Shown here: in pieces, positions 34,306 to 44,094 of the stretch
How positions within the stretch are numbered: position 1 is the first letter of the stretch
Layout of the letters: each line of letters begins with the position of its first letter
Origin: Spirochaetales bacterium
Lineage (GTDB): Bacteria > Spirochaetota > JAAYUW01
Direction: 5' to 3'
Assembly (NCBI GenBank): GCA_012797605.1
Contig: JAAZOT010000039.1
Span: 1-50,073 of the forward strand
DNA length: 50,073 nucleotides
Position numbers and translations under genes: made by a program
Notes under the pieces: generated by a model
What the model was told of the DNA's origin: nothing
Databases searched by the model: none
Seen by the model: only the letters and a program-made list of their open reading frames with translations

Positions 34306-35727
34306 CTAACCAAATAAAGCAATCATTACCCCAGCAGCTATGGCAGAACCGATTACTCCAGCGACATTTGGTCCCATTGCATGCATCAAAAGGAAGTTTG
34401 AAGGATCTTCTTCAAGACCTAGTTTGTTTGAAACCCTTGCAGCCATTGGAACTGCAGAAACTCCAGCAGAACCAATCAAAGGATTTATCTTCTTTTTTGA
34501 GAAAATATTTATAAATTTTGCGAAAAGAACTCCACCAGCAGTTCCCAATATGAAAGCAATAAGTCCTATTGCAAGAATCCCCAGTGATCTTCCCTGTAAA
34601 AACTTATGAGCTGACATCTGCATTCCAACTCCAAGTCCTAAAAATATTGTAACAATATTGAGAAGTTCATTTTGCATAGTCCTGGAAAGTCTTTCAACTA
34701 TTCCGACTTCTTTTAAGAAATTTCCAAATGTTAATGCACCTAAAAGAGGAGTCGCGGATGGTATAAATAGAATGCATAGAAGAAGGATTATAAGGGGGAA
34801 GATAATTTTTTCTACTTTACTTACCTCCCTTATATTCTCCATTTTTATCAATCTTTCGCTTTTTGTCGTAAGAAGTCTCATTATAGGTGGTTGTATAAGA
34901 GGTACCAATGCCATATATGAGTAAGCGGCTACTGCAATAGAACCGAGAAGATTAGGGGCAAGCTTTGATGCAACATAAATAGATGTAGGACCATCTGCTC
35001 CACCAATTATTGATATTGCACATGCATCTTTTAAGGAAAAGGAAATCCCTGGAATTAGATTCAGGCTTATAGCACCAAGTAAAGAACCGAAAATTCCAAA
35101 TTGTGCTGCTGCTCCTAAAAGAGCTAGTTTTGGATTCGCAATAAGAGGTCCAAAATCGGTTAAAGCACCGATACCCATAAAAATGATTAGAGGAAAAAGC
35201 TCATTTTTAATCCCAGCGTTAAAAATTATATATAAGAAGCCATGAGGCGGTTCTCCTATCCCTGCTATTGGTGTATTTACAAGTATAGTTCCAAAAGCTA
35301 TGGGTAGAAGTAGAAGAGGTTCAAAATTTTTAACTGCTCCTAAATAAATTAAAACAAGACCTATTATTATCATTATAAATTTTTGCCAACCAGTAACATT
35401 ATATATTTCAAAATTATTATCATCAATCTGCTCAGTTATCTGCTTTTTTTCAAAGATAAATGAATAGATACCAGTTACTGAAAAAAGTCTATTAAATGAA
35501 CTCATGAAGTTTTTTGAATTGATTTCCATTTTATCGTTATTATAACTATTGGATAAGTTTATGTTATTTTGAGAACTCTGAGCATTAGCATTAAAGATAA
35601 AACCAAGCGTTGCGACAAATAAAAAGCAATATAAAAGCAACTTAAAATTCTTTTTATTTTTATATCCAATTGGTTTGTTATCATTATGAGTAGAAAATAA
35701 ATTAAAAATTTTTATGTTCTTTTTCAT
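34306..35727 (-). CDS. oadB: Na+-translocating decarboxylase subunit beta (OadB)
   Basis: The 473-residue membrane protein has the family signatures [36 protein letters not shown] with the Asp implicated in Na+ transport, [19 protein letters not shown] and [17 protein letters not shown]. Residues 1-110 form an N-terminal extension with a hydrophobic segment (about 28-50) and a polar loop, longer than usual. It is the Na+ channel of oxaloacetate (or related) decarboxylases, with oadA and oadG upstream on the same strand. It follows oadA by 39 bases. Confidence 0.92.
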   Translation of the reverse strand: MKKNIKIFNLFSTHNDNKPIGYKNKKNFKLLLYCFLFVATLGFIFNANAQSSQNNINLSNSYNNDKMEINSKNFMSSFNRLFSVTGIYSFIFEKKQITEQIDDNNFEIYNVTGWQKFIMIIIGLVLIYLGAVKNFEPLLLLPIAFGTILVNTPIAGIGEPPHGFLYIIFNAGIKNELFPLIIFMGIGALTDFGPLIANPKLALLGAAAQFGIFGSLLGAISLNLIPGISFSLKDACAISIIGGADGPTSIYVASKLAPNLLGSIAVAAYSYMALVPLIQPPIMRLLTTKSERLIKMENIREVSKVEKIIFPLIILLLCILFIPSATPLLGALTFGNFLKEVGIVERLSRTMQNELLNIVTIFLGLGVGMQMSAHKFLQGRSLGILAIGLIAFILGTAGGVLFAKFINIFSKKKINPLIGSAGVSAVPMAARVSNKLGLEEDPSNFLLMHAMGPNVAGVIGSAIAAGVMIALFG

Positions 35728-35766
35728 TTTGATTTTCTTTTTACTATCTTATTTTTGTTGGAAAAT

Positions 35767-37605
35767 TCAATAAATATAAGCTATTGGATATGACGCTTCA
35801 AGTTTATCTGAAGGTTTTACACAATATTCTATTTTACCACTAAATGGAGATTTAATTTCAAGTTCCATCTTCATAGATTCTATAATTGCTATGGTATCTC
35901 CCTTTTTTACATGATCTTCATTATTAAAAATCAGTCTTAAAAGGACACCTGCAACAGGGCAAGTTATAATCTTTTTTTCTTTTTCTATCTTATCTTCTTT
36001 TTTCTGTTTTTCTTTCTCCTCAACCTTATTTATATTTTTTTCAGTATTTATATTTTTTTCAATTTTTTCATCTTTTAAGTTTAATGTTTTAGCTTTTTCT
36101 ATTTCATCTATATATATTTCATTTTCCCCAAGTATTGCAACCTTGTAATCATTTCCATTTACATTAATTGTATAACTTTTGACTTTTTTTCTTGATATCT
36201 GTTCTTTATTTTCTTCTTCGTTCTCAATCTTTTTGGTTGGCTCGATTTTAATTGGACCATTTTTCCTAGTTTCGAAAAAGTGAAGTGCGACTTGAGGAAA
36301 CATTGCATATGTAAGTAAATCTTCAATAGAAAAGTTTGAAGCAAGTTTTTCCTTAAGTTGATCATGTAGAATATCTAGTTCAGGCGATAGAAGATCGGCT
36401 GGTCTTTGTTGAATCGTGGCTTCCATATTCATTGTAGAAAGAGCTCTCATAAGCAGTACTTTGTCTGGTTGGGCTGGAGTCTTACCATATTTACCAACCA
36501 ATAAGTTCTTTGATTCGTTTGTAAGTTTTTCATACCTTCCAAAGATGACATTTAAGACAGCTTGAGTTCCAACTATTTGAGAAGTAGGGGTAACCAGTGG
36601 TGGATATCCGAAATCTTTTTGAACTACCTGGATTTCATCAAGGACTTTATCTAGTTTATCAAGTGCGTTTTGCTCTTTAAGTTGGTTTTCGAGGTTAGAA
36701 AGCATTCCACCTGGAATTTGGGCTAAAAGTATTCTAGTATCTACCCCAGTAAAGTGGGATTCATAATCTGCATATTTTTTCCTTATTTCCTTAAAATATA
36801 AAGAAATTTCGGTTAATAATTTAGTATCTAATCCAGTATCATATTCGGTATTTTTCAATATTTCAACTATTGTTTCTGTTGGAGAATGACTAGTTCCCAT
36901 AGATAAAGAGGAAATAGCTGTATCAACGATGTCTGCCCCTGCTTCTATAGATTTTATTAGAGAAGTTATAGCCATACCTGTCGTAGTATGTGAATGGATT
37001 GCAATAGGGATCTTAACCTTCTTTTTTATCTCACTGACTAATTGATAGGCGTCATAAGGTTTTAAAAGTCCAGACATATCTTTAATTGCAATTGAATCTA
37101 CACCCATTTTTTCTAAATCTACAGCCATTTTGACAAAACTATCTATAGTATGAACTGGTGTTATAGTATAACATATAGACCCTTGAGCATGTTTACCAGC
37201 CTTTTTTACAGCATAAATAGAACGTTCCATATTTCTAATATCATTTAAGGCATCAAATATTCTAAAAATATCTATTCCATTTGACGCAGAGACCTCTACA
37301 AACTTATCTACCACATCATCGGCGTAATGTCTGTATCCCAATAAATTTTGACCTCGAAGTAGCATTTGAAGTTTTGTGTTAGGAAGTGCTTTCCTTAAAT
37401 CCCGTAATCTTTTCCATGGATCTTCATTCAAGAAACGAATGCATGCGTCAAATGTTGCTCCACCCCAGACTTCAAGTGAATGATAGCCAACTTTATCTAA
37501 CTTTTCACATATAGGAATCATATCAGAAGTCAACATTCTAGTGGCAAGAAGAGATTGATGGGCGTCCCTTAGTACAAGATCTGTAATCCCAATCTTTTTT
37601 GGCAT
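35767..37605 (-). CDS. oadA: oxaloacetate decarboxylase alpha subunit (biotin carboxyltransferase, OadA)
   Basis: The start is ATG 37603-37605, with GGAG 5 bases upstream; a GTG two codons earlier is the alternative. The 612-residue protein contains the carboxyltransferase barrel (TDLVLRDAHQSLLATRM, EVWGGATFDACIRFL, AIKDMSGLLKP, HSHTTTGMA), a conserved middle domain, a Lys/Glu-rich linker and a C-terminal biotinyl domain ending with the biotinylation site ESMKME near 582. It transfers CO2 from oxaloacetate to biotin; the release powers Na+ export through OadB. PycB is the alternative, but the oadB and oadG neighbours favour OadA. The same cluster has birA, its likely biotinylating enzyme. Confidence 0.92.
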   Translation of the reverse strand: MPKKIGITDLVLRDAHQSLLATRMLTSDMIPICEKLDKVGYHSLEVWGGATFDACIRFLNEDPWKRLRDLRKALPNTKLQMLLRGQNLLGYRHYADDVVDKFVEVSASNGIDIFRIFDALNDIRNMERSIYAVKKAGKHAQGSICYTITPVHTIDSFVKMAVDLEKMGVDSIAIKDMSGLLKPYDAYQLVSEIKKKVKIPIAIHSHTTTGMAITSLIKSIEAGADIVDTAISSLSMGTSHSPTETIVEILKNTEYDTGLDTKLLTEISLYFKEIRKKYADYESHFTGVDTRILLAQIPGGMLSNLENQLKEQNALDKLDKVLDEIQVVQKDFGYPPLVTPTSQIVGTQAVLNVIFGRYEKLTNESKNLLVGKYGKTPAQPDKVLLMRALSTMNMEATIQQRPADLLSPELDILHDQLKEKLASNFSIEDLLTYAMFPQVALHFFETRKNGPIKIEPTKKIENEEENKEQISRKKVKSYTINVNGNDYKVAILGENEIYIDEIEKAKTLNLKDEKIEKNINTEKNINKVEEKEKQKKEDKIEKEKKIITCPVAGVLLRLIFNNEDHVKKGDTIAIIESMKMELEIKSPFSGKIEYCVKPSDKLEASYPIAYIY

Positions 37606-37665
37606 TTTCACTCCATTATTTATAATTATTAATTTTTTGATTATTCTTGATTTTTCGTAATCATT

Positions 37666-38019
37666 CTATTTGCTTTCAACAATATTTAAATCTATAGAAT
37701 CATTTTCATATAGTTTAACTGCTGTAAAAATGGCTGAAATGACCTTCTCATCAAGACTTGTCTTATCATAAATTTCTTTTTCTCCTCTATTTCCCATTTC
37801 TATACTTGTTTTTTTATCCCTTAGTTCTTCTTTTAGTTCTATTTCTTTACTTGATTTTCCTATCTTTTCTAGTGATTCTGTACTTTTTCTTTTTTTATTT
37901 ATGATAATATGAGTTAGGTTTATAAAAAATATCATGATTTCAATAAATATAAATACTATTATCATTCCCAAAATCATTATAATAAAAGATTGTTTAATTA
38001 GATCTAATATATTGTTCAT
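37666..38019 (-). CDS. oadG: oxaloacetate decarboxylase gamma subunit (OadG)
   Basis: The 117-residue protein has one N-terminal transmembrane helix (about residues 12-35), a charged middle and a C-terminal stretch VISAIFTAVKLYEND typical of OAD_gamma. The gamma subunit scaffolds alpha and beta and binds a metal. It precedes oadA by 60 bases, as in known oad operons, and follows birA by 134 bases. Confidence 0.85.
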   Translation of the reverse strand: MNNILDLIKQSFIIMILGMIIVFIFIEIMIFFINLTHIIINKKRKSTESLEKIGKSSKEIELKEELRDKKTSIEMGNRGEKEIYDKTSLDEKVISAIFTAVKLYENDSIDLNIVESK

Positions 38020-38153
38020 ATCAATTTCCCTTATTTTTTGTTAAGTCATTTTATTAATATTTTAATTTGGTCATGTTATTTTATTATTTTATTTTATTTC
38101 TTTTATTTGTAATATTTGTCATTTTTATTTTCTAATTAATAGTCTTTGTTAGT

Positions 38154-39071
38154 TTATTGATCTACAACAACGGATACATCTCCACTTAAAATTTTCATCT
38201 TTTTATTTTCTGTTTCAACTATCAAAAATCCTTGATTATCAATATCTATAACCTTGCCTTTTATCAAAACACCATCAAAATCTTTTGAAGTATTGGAAAT
38301 AACAACATGTTTTCCAATTATATTACAATAATCAAGCCATTTATTCTTTATTTTTGCAACTTCGACTTCATTTAATTTTTGCTTATTATTTTGATTTTGA
38401 TCAAGAATATTAATATCTCTTCCCATTGCCTTAATAATATACTTTTCATTTGAAATATTATGATTTTCGTATGAAAATAGCGAAAAAAAGTTTTTTGAAA
38501 GTTCCTCAATAAACAAATTTGTAAACTCTTTTAAATTTATCTTTTCCTTTTTTTCTAATGATAAAGAAGTCGCTTTTTTATTAATATTTAAAATCTCTTT
38601 TTCTTCAGCATTGATGTTTATTCCTATACCCCCAACAATTTTAAAATTATCTTTATTTATAAAGTCAGTTTCAGTAAGAATACCCGCAAGTTTTTTATCA
38701 TTAATATAGATATCGTTAGGCCATTTAATCCAACTATTTATATCATATTTTTTATTGAGAAGATCAATCAGGCTTATCGATAAAATCATATTCATAAGAA
38801 AGTAATTATTTATTAAATTCTTATAGGAATGATCATTACTTTCAGATTTTAATAAGAAAGAAAGAGCAAGTGTTTTATCTTTGAAAGTTATCCATTTCCT
38901 ATCAAATCTTCCTCTTCCTTTTGTTTGATTGTAAGTATATATTAAAGTCTTATCATCATATTCATTGTTTAATAATTCATTATTTGTAGAATCGAGAGAA
39001 TCAAAATATTTAATTCTTGAAAAAAAACAATTATTCATAACTTTTAAATTTTTGTTTTTTTGTTTAGTCAA
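38154..39071 (-). CDS. birA: biotin-[acetyl-CoA carboxylase/decarboxylase] ligase BirA (class I)
   Basis: The 305-residue protein has a biotin ligase core without an N-terminal DNA-binding domain, so a class I enzyme that does not repress. Motifs include SLDSTNNELL near residue 25, TKGRGRFDRKW near 55 (biotinyl-AMP loop), IKWPNDIYINDKKLAGIL near 120 and GGIGININ, followed by an extended C-terminal SH3-like region. It attaches biotin to the ESMKME lysine of OadA. It sits first in the minus-strand cluster birA-oadG-oadA-oadB. Confidence 0.92.
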   Translation of the reverse strand: MTKQKNKNLKVMNNCFFSRIKYFDSLDSTNNELLNNEYDDKTLIYTYNQTKGRGRFDRKWITFKDKTLALSFLLKSESNDHSYKNLINNYFLMNMILSISLIDLLNKKYDINSWIKWPNDIYINDKKLAGILTETDFINKDNFKIVGGIGININAEEKEILNINKKATSLSLEKKEKINLKEFTNLFIEELSKNFFSLFSYENHNISNEKYIIKAMGRDINILDQNQNNKQKLNEVEVAKIKNKWLDYCNIIGKHVVISNTSKDFDGVLIKGKVIDIDNQGFLIVETENKKMKILSGDVSVVVDQ

Positions 39072-39311
39072 AATTACAAAAAATATTTAATTAAAAATTT
39101 TAAATTTTGCAACTTTTTTCTTAATAAAATTAGAAATATTTTGGAAAAAAAATTATTTATTCGGAGCGGCCAAAAAAATGAGATGTGAATATCAATGATT
39201 AATTAGGAATAATAAATAATATGAGTCAAAAAGTTGATATGGAAAGCTAATATAGTAAAAAATAACATAAAAGGAGAATAAATAATAAAAGAAGAGTAAA
39301 TATAAAATTAT

Positions 39312-39339
39312 TTGATATTATAAATATAAATAATATAAT
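39312..39339 (+). promoter_or_regulatory. promoter of the CBS-domain gene
   Basis: TTGATA (39312-39317) and TATAAT (39334-39339) are spaced by 16 bases. The predicted start site is just before the AGGAGG (39347-39352) of the CBS gene, giving a very short leader. Confidence 0.6.
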
Positions 39340-39357
39340 AGTCATTAGGAGGAAGTT

Positions 39358-39807
39358 ATGAAAATAAGTGAAATTCTTGATAAAAAGGGTAGGGATATTT
39401 ATTCTATTGAAGAAAACAGATCAATATTAGATTTTGTCATGAATCTTACAGAAAAAAGGATAGGTTGTCTTCTTGTAAGAAATTCTGATAATGAAATTAC
39501 TGGTATTGCTACCGAAAGAGATTTGGTTAAGGCTTACAGTAAATATAAAAACCAAATAACTTCTATGAATGTAAAAGAAATCATGACTCCTCTTTCCCAG
39601 ATAATAACAATTAAAGAAGATGAAGATGTTCAAAATGCCATGTCAATAATGACAAGTAAAAAAATACGACATCTTCCAACTATCAACGATAAAAATAAAG
39701 TGTCTGGAATGTTATCAATAGGAGATCTAGTAAATGCTCTTTTAACCGTTAAAGATACTCAAATAATGATGCTACAAGATTATATTAATGGTAAATATCC
39801 TGGGTAA
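39358..39807 (+). CDS. tandem CBS-domain protein
   Basis: The 149-residue cytoplasmic protein is two CBS motifs (about residues 12-65 and 80-135) with VKEIMTPLSQIITIKEDEDVQ and IRHLPTINDKNKVSGMLSIGDLV, the usual alternating pattern. Paired CBS domains bind adenosine nucleotides and often regulate other proteins. No catalytic domain is attached, so it is a stand-alone sensor or partner protein. It is monocistronic with its own promoter and a strong Shine-Dalgarno, and is convergent with the TspO-like gene. Confidence 0.92.
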   Translation: MKISEILDKKGRDIYSIEENRSILDFVMNLTEKRIGCLLVRNSDNEITGIATERDLVKAYSKYKNQITSMNVKEIMTPLSQIITIKEDEDVQNAMSIMTSKKIRHLPTINDKNKVSGMLSIGDLVNALLTVKDTQIMMLQDYINGKYPG

Positions 39808-39858
39808 CTTTTTCAAATTACAAGATAAGATAATTTCTGAAAAAATTCTTCAAAGAGC

Positions 39859-39910
39859 AAAAAAAGACCCTATTGTGAAGATTTATTCAATAAATCTTCA
39901 CAATAGGGTC
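39859..39910 (-). terminator. long perfect hairpin with T-tract, minus strand
   Basis: Bases 39866-39887 and 39889-39910 are perfectly inverted (22 bp around one central base, so a stem of about 20 bp and a small loop in RNA). On the minus strand it is followed by seven T (39865-39859), the pattern of an intrinsic terminator for the TspO-like gene that ends at 40111. It may also act on the plus-strand CBS transcript, but no U-tract follows on that side. Confidence 0.8.
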
Positions 39911-40110
39911 AAATAATAAATAAAACTAAAGTTAAACTAAAAAAATAAACTAAAAATAAAATAAGATTGAAATAAAAAATAATAATAATAATAAAATATT
40001 ATAAAAAAATAAAAATTAAATAAAATATAAATAAAAATTAAATAAAAATAAATTAAAGACTAAAATAATAATAAAAATTTAAGTGTTAAATTTGATATTA
40101 GTTTCAAATT
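39911..40110. repeat. A-rich low-complexity gap
   Basis: About 200 bases of nearly pure A and T, with units such as TAATAATAATAATAAT and repeated AATTAAATAAAAAT. It contains almost no G or C and no ORF. It would be the T/A-rich 3' untranslated region of the TspO-like transcript before the long hairpin terminator. Confidence 0.7.
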
Positions 40111-40899
40111 TCAATTATTTGAGCCTTTTTTAATCAAAAGATAGGCTGATCTTATCATAGTTATAGCTATTAAGGCAATAACTATATAAGATGTCATTAT
40201 TATTTCATTATAAACAGGAGTAGATGCACTTCTTTTGATTATAATACCTAAATATGCCCATATTATTACAGCAGAATAAGCAATGGCATTATGTCTCAAA
40301 AGCATTAAAATTCCGAGTATTCCACCAATTATTATCATTATAATAGTCCAAATCTGTTGTGAAACACCAAAACCATTCCAGCCATAATGAACAAGTAAAG
40401 CAGTGATATTGGCAATAGAAGCCACAGAAATCCAGCCAAAATAAACTTCAATAGGGATCTTAAAAGCAAGGCTTAACTTGTTTTCCTTCTCAAGTTTTTT
40501 CTGCAAAATGAAGATAGCAAGAAGAGAAATAAGAAATAGTAACATTACAACTACAGAAAAACTGATTTTCATATAATGCCAAGCAAAAATCCAGCAAATA
40601 TTTAATATAGAAGTGAATGCAAATAAAAGGTTGATACTTTTAAATTTCTCATATAAGTCAATATTCTTAAAGGCTTTAATGATGTTATAGATTACAAAGA
40701 CCGCTAAAAGAATATAAATCAAGCCCCATATTGAGAATGTAAGTCCAGCAGGAACAAACAGGTTAGGATATATATCTGATAAAACACCGGTATTTTTCCC
40801 ATTTAGTGGAAGATAGTTTGCAAGAAAGTTAACTATCAATACACCTATAAACAAAATCAAATTAAAAAAAGATAAAAAAATCGCACTACTTTTTTTCAT
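40111..40899 (-). CDS. TspO/MBR-like tryptophan-rich membrane protein
   Basis: The 262-residue membrane protein has about seven hydrophobic segments and is rich in Trp and Pro. NLFVPAGLTFSIWGLIYILL near residue 50 and NICWIFAWHYMKIS near 101 resemble the TspO/MBR (tryptophan-rich sensory protein) pattern, in the longer branch of about 260 residues seen in low-GC bacteria. TspO proteins bind porphyrins or cholesterol and act in stress responses; ligand and role here are unknown. AGGAGCG precedes the ATG. Confidence 0.65.
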   Translation of the reverse strand: MKKSSAIFLSFFNLILFIGVLIVNFLANYLPLNGKNTGVLSDIYPNLFVPAGLTFSIWGLIYILLAVFVIYNIIKAFKNIDLYEKFKSINLLFAFTSILNICWIFAWHYMKISFSVVVMLLFLISLLAIFILQKKLEKENKLSLAFKIPIEVYFGWISVASIANITALLVHYGWNGFGVSQQIWTIIMIIIGGILGILMLLRHNAIAYSAVIIWAYLGIIIKRSASTPVYNEIIMTSYIVIALIAITMIRSAYLLIKKGSNN

Positions 40900-41109
40900 T
40901 GTTTTCGCTCCTTAGTTATTTTTAATAATATAGTTACAAAAAGCGAAAATGACAAATAATATTAAATTAGATTATTGATTTTATTTTCTAATATTTGTTT
41001 TTATGTGGAGTTTTGAATTATAATATTTTGTTCTTAGCCTTGATCTTATCTTTTTTACTTTATGAATATTTGTCTATTCTTAATTTGGAGTTTATAATGA
41101 AACTGATTT

Positions 41110-41451
41110 TTATTTCTGTCTTAGTTTGTTTAAATTTTCTTTAGCTTCAGGAATATCTTTAATAAAATCAGACAACATCTGACAAGGGTATTCGGAACAA
41201 AAGGCACAGCTTTCTATATTTTTAGATATTGCGCATTTTCTTATATTGCACATTGAATCGCAATAATAAACATGAATTTTGCCTTTTGAACATCCTTCAC
41301 AGTTGATATCTTCTTTTTTGAAATTGTACTTAAACATTTCAGACCACTGTTTTGCGGTTTCTTCTCTTAGTTTATCATCATTGGTTTTGAAAGCAATGTA
41401 AGCGGGACATTTTTCGCAATCAATACCACAAAAAGCAATAAGATTATTCAT
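41110..41451 (-). CDS. DUF3795 cysteine-rich protein
   Basis: I start at ATG 41449-41451, with GGTGG upstream; the longer frame would begin with GTG in a non-conserved hydrophobic stretch. The 113-residue protein begins MNNLIAFCGIDCEKCPAYIA and continues with CEGCSKGK, YCDSMCNIRKCA, CAFCSEYPC, the DUF3795 pattern of paired cysteines. The family is probably metal- or Fe-S-binding, of unknown function. A second, longer DUF3795 copy is fused to a methyltransferase two genes upstream. Confidence 0.85.
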   Translation of the reverse strand: MNNLIAFCGIDCEKCPAYIAFKTNDDKLREETAKQWSEMFKYNFKKEDINCEGCSKGKIHVYYCDSMCNIRKCAISKNIESCAFCSEYPCQMLSDFIKDIPEAKENLNKLRQK

Positions 41452-41598
41452 TTTTCCACCTTTTTTATTAAGATATAAAATTGTTGAAGATAAAAATACT
41501 TTTGTCAAGTAAATACTTTCTGTATTTTTCACTAAATTAATCAGAGATTTTTCTTATTTTTGGATGAATAGAAAAAAACCTTAACATTATCATCTATT

Positions 41599-42936
41599 TT
41601 ATCTATTATTATTAATTTTATCCTTCTTTTCTAAACCTTTCCAGAATATCGAAAAGAATGGATTTACTTTATTTTTTGAAGCCAAATAAATTTTATCAAG
41701 CCAAATTTTATGATTTTCGATGGATTGCAAAAAAGCTTCTTTTGAAAATAAGTTAAAATCCTTAAATGTTGTATTTTGAGAGTATAATTTATTATCCTTT
41801 TCAATAAGTAGAAGTTCTTGCTTTTTTATTTCGGGGTATATTTCCTTTTTAAAATAATCCCATTTAAAAATAGCTTGTCGATGCAATTTTTCATGAACCC
41901 ACCAGTAGCAATTATCATCAAATTTTTCACTTTCAGCAGAGAGAAAATAACTAAAATCAATTTCTTCTCCTTCTTTTAAGTAAAATGGAATAAAAAGGCT
42001 TGTACATGGAGCTGAACTACCAGTCGCCCAGATGGTAGGTAAATCTTTTCTTAAATGCGCTACAAAAGAAGATACAGATTGGCTTGGTCTTGTCGGGAGA
42101 AGTGAGGCATGCATGCATATTGAACTCATATCTGTTTTTGAAGGGTCTATTTCCAAATTACTATGGTCTCTTAAAATTTCCATCATGATTTCGGGGTTTA
42201 TCGAACCTTTATATTTATTTAATAAGTACATCGATCTATTTTGTCTAGTCTTACATCTTGAAAAATATGTATAAAACGAGTCCGAAAAAGCCTTTTTAAA
42301 ATTGAAATTTTCTCCTTTTCTAAGATAACCTTTTTTTCTAGCATAATCTTCAATCCCTTTTGAGGAAAAGTCATAATCTTCTTCTATTGTTAAGCCATTT
42401 GAAATGCTTCTTACACCATCAACTTTAATGGCAACCCAATGTTTATTTGCAGTTTCTAAGACATAAGCATCAATAGGATCAGCAAATATAAATGAATTAT
42501 GATAAAAAAGAGAGTGTTTATATCCCCCATCTCCTCCCTGACCATATTTTTCTATTAGTTCTGTTGTAAGCATTAACGCCTCATAAGCAGTTTTGCATCT
42601 TTCAAGGCATAATCTAATGAGATCCATCCCTAAAAGACCTCTTTTTTCAACTGGTTCTTTTGTAAACACCGCTTCATTACCTATAGCAAGACCATGTTCA
42701 TTTGCCCCCATCTCACAACCCCACATCCAAAATGGCCTAGATATGAGGATTCTGTTAGTATGTTTTACTTGAGGGATAGTTATATATGTACATTTACACT
42801 CTTCATTTTCATTGTAAGATCTTTGAGGATAATAAGATAATATTTGAACTTCATTTGCCTCTCTATCACTATTTTTTGCTAAGATAACAGTTCCATCAAC
42901 TGTAGCTTTACCAGTTGCGACTAATGTATCACACAT
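41599..42936 (-). CDS. C69-family dipeptidase / acyl-coenzyme A-type hydrolase (Ntn fold)
   Basis: Using ATG 42934-42936 (Shine-Dalgarno AAGGAGAAG) the product is 445 residues and begins MCDT, so Cys2 would be the N-terminal nucleophile exposed after removal of Met, as in Ntn hydrolases of peptidase family C69. Further motifs are ILAKNSDREANE, FWMWGCEMGANEHGLAIGNEAV, YGQGGDGGY and YVLETANKHWVA. These enzymes cleave dipeptides or amide bonds. It lies 22 bases after the DUF3795-methyltransferase stop and ends 148 bases before the small DUF3795 gene on the same strand, so the three are likely one transcript. The substrate is unknown. Confidence 0.85.
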   Translation of the reverse strand: MCDTLVATGKATVDGTVILAKNSDREANEVQILSYYPQRSYNENEECKCTYITIPQVKHTNRILISRPFWMWGCEMGANEHGLAIGNEAVFTKEPVEKRGLLGMDLIRLCLERCKTAYEALMLTTELIEKYGQGGDGGYKHSLFYHNSFIFADPIDAYVLETANKHWVAIKVDGVRSISNGLTIEEDYDFSSKGIEDYARKKGYLRKGENFNFKKAFSDSFYTYFSRCKTRQNRSMYLLNKYKGSINPEIMMEILRDHSNLEIDPSKTDMSSICMHASLLPTRPSQSVSSFVAHLRKDLPTIWATGSSAPCTSLFIPFYLKEGEEIDFSYFLSAESEKFDDNCYWWVHEKLHRQAIFKWDYFKKEIYPEIKKQELLLIEKDNKLYSQNTTFKDFNLFSKEAFLQSIENHKIWLDKIYLASKNKVNPFFSIFWKGLEKKDKINNNR

Positions 42937-42958
42937 CTTCTTCTCCTTCTTTATTTTA

Positions 42959-44056
42959 TCATAGCTTTCTTGCAAGAATAGAAAAAGTAAAAGGAAGTTC
43001 AGGTAAATCTATTTCTTTCAATTTTTCTCTATCGAATATCCATAGACCATCTTCCCTTCTTTTCATAAATTGAAAGTGATCATAACAGCAAAAAGGATGT
43101 TCATTAAAAAACTCTATCTTTAATCCAGCATTTATTAAATTATTTATAATATCACTTATTGAATGACTCCATTCATATGATATACATTCAATTTTAGCAT
43201 CTCTATCAGCATAAGTCCCTTTACTTATAAAATTTTGAGGCTTATCACTATGAAAATAATCAAATTTTACTTTTAATTCTCTAGTATTTTGTTCATTTTC
43301 AAAAACCATTATAAATGGATGAAGTTCAACTATATAAAACAATCCCCCTTTCTTAAGGTAATAAGATATTATATTTGCCCATTTTCTCAAATCATGCAAC
43401 CAACAAAGTACCCCATAAGATGTAAAAACAATATCGAAACTCTCTTTTTCATTCAAAATTTCAGGAAGATCATAAATATCACTACATATAAACTTAGATA
43501 AAATGCCGGTTTCTTCACTTAATTTTTTAGCATATTCTATAGATTTATTTGAGAAGTCAACACCAGTTACATCAACTCCAAGCTTCGCCCATGAAAGACT
43601 ATCTAATCCAAAATGACACTGTAAATGAAGCATCCTTTTCCCTTTTATTTCATCTACGGCATTTTTTAATTCATTTAATTCGATAGGAAGCAAACTTAAT
43701 TTTCCTTTTTTGAATTCATCAACATTATAAAAGTCAGATTCTATATGATATCCTGTCTTGTTTTCCCATAAATACTTATTTGAAAGAGAATACTTTTGAT
43801 TTTTAAGAAAAACCAAATTTTCAAAGGCTTTTTTATGCAAATCTTTTCCATCATTGTAAAATTCATTAAGTATTTTACATGGGAAATTGTTGCATTCAAT
43901 ACAACTATGTAAATGTTTGGAAATAGCGCATGATCTTGTAGGGCAATTTTCTAAAAGTTTTTCTTCGAGAATACAACCATGGCAATTCATATTTTCCATG
44001 AAATTTCTACAATCATTGCAAATGATACCACAATATCCATAAATTTTATCTTTCAT
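42959..44056 (-). CDS. fusion of DUF3795-like Cys-rich domain and SAM-dependent methyltransferase
   Basis: The 365-residue protein begins with about 85 residues of the DUF3795 type (YGYCGIICNDCRNF, CHGC, CPTRSCAI, CIECNNFPC). A class I SAM-dependent methyltransferase follows, with motif I-like MLHLQCHFGLDSLSWAKLG near residue 145 and VTGVDFSNKSIEYAKKL (acidic SAM loop), then SFDIVFTSYGVLCWL. This second part resembles methyltransferases with unknown small-molecule or protein substrates. The join is in frame, without internal stop or start signal, so a genuine fusion is likely. A stand-alone DUF3795 gene sits two genes downstream. GGAAAG precedes the ATG. Confidence 0.8.
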   Translation of the reverse strand: MKDKIYGYCGIICNDCRNFMENMNCHGCILEEKLLENCPTRSCAISKHLHSCIECNNFPCKILNEFYNDGKDLHKKAFENLVFLKNQKYSLSNKYLWENKTGYHIESDFYNVDEFKKGKLSLLPIELNELKNAVDEIKGKRMLHLQCHFGLDSLSWAKLGVDVTGVDFSNKSIEYAKKLSEETGILSKFICSDIYDLPEILNEKESFDIVFTSYGVLCWLHDLRKWANIISYYLKKGGLFYIVELHPFIMVFENEQNTRELKVKFDYFHSDKPQNFISKGTYADRDAKIECISYEWSHSISDIINNLINAGLKIEFFNEHPFCCYDHFQFMKRREDGLWIFDREKLKEIDLPELPFTFSILARKL

Positions 44057-44094
44057 TAATTCTTTCCAGTTTTAATCTCTTTTATTTTCAATAA

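Noticed and set aside
39160-39300. Short frames MRCEYQ and MSQKVDMES before the CBS gene
   Set aside because: Too short, without ribosome binding sites, in A-rich spacer DNA; no reason to call them peptides.
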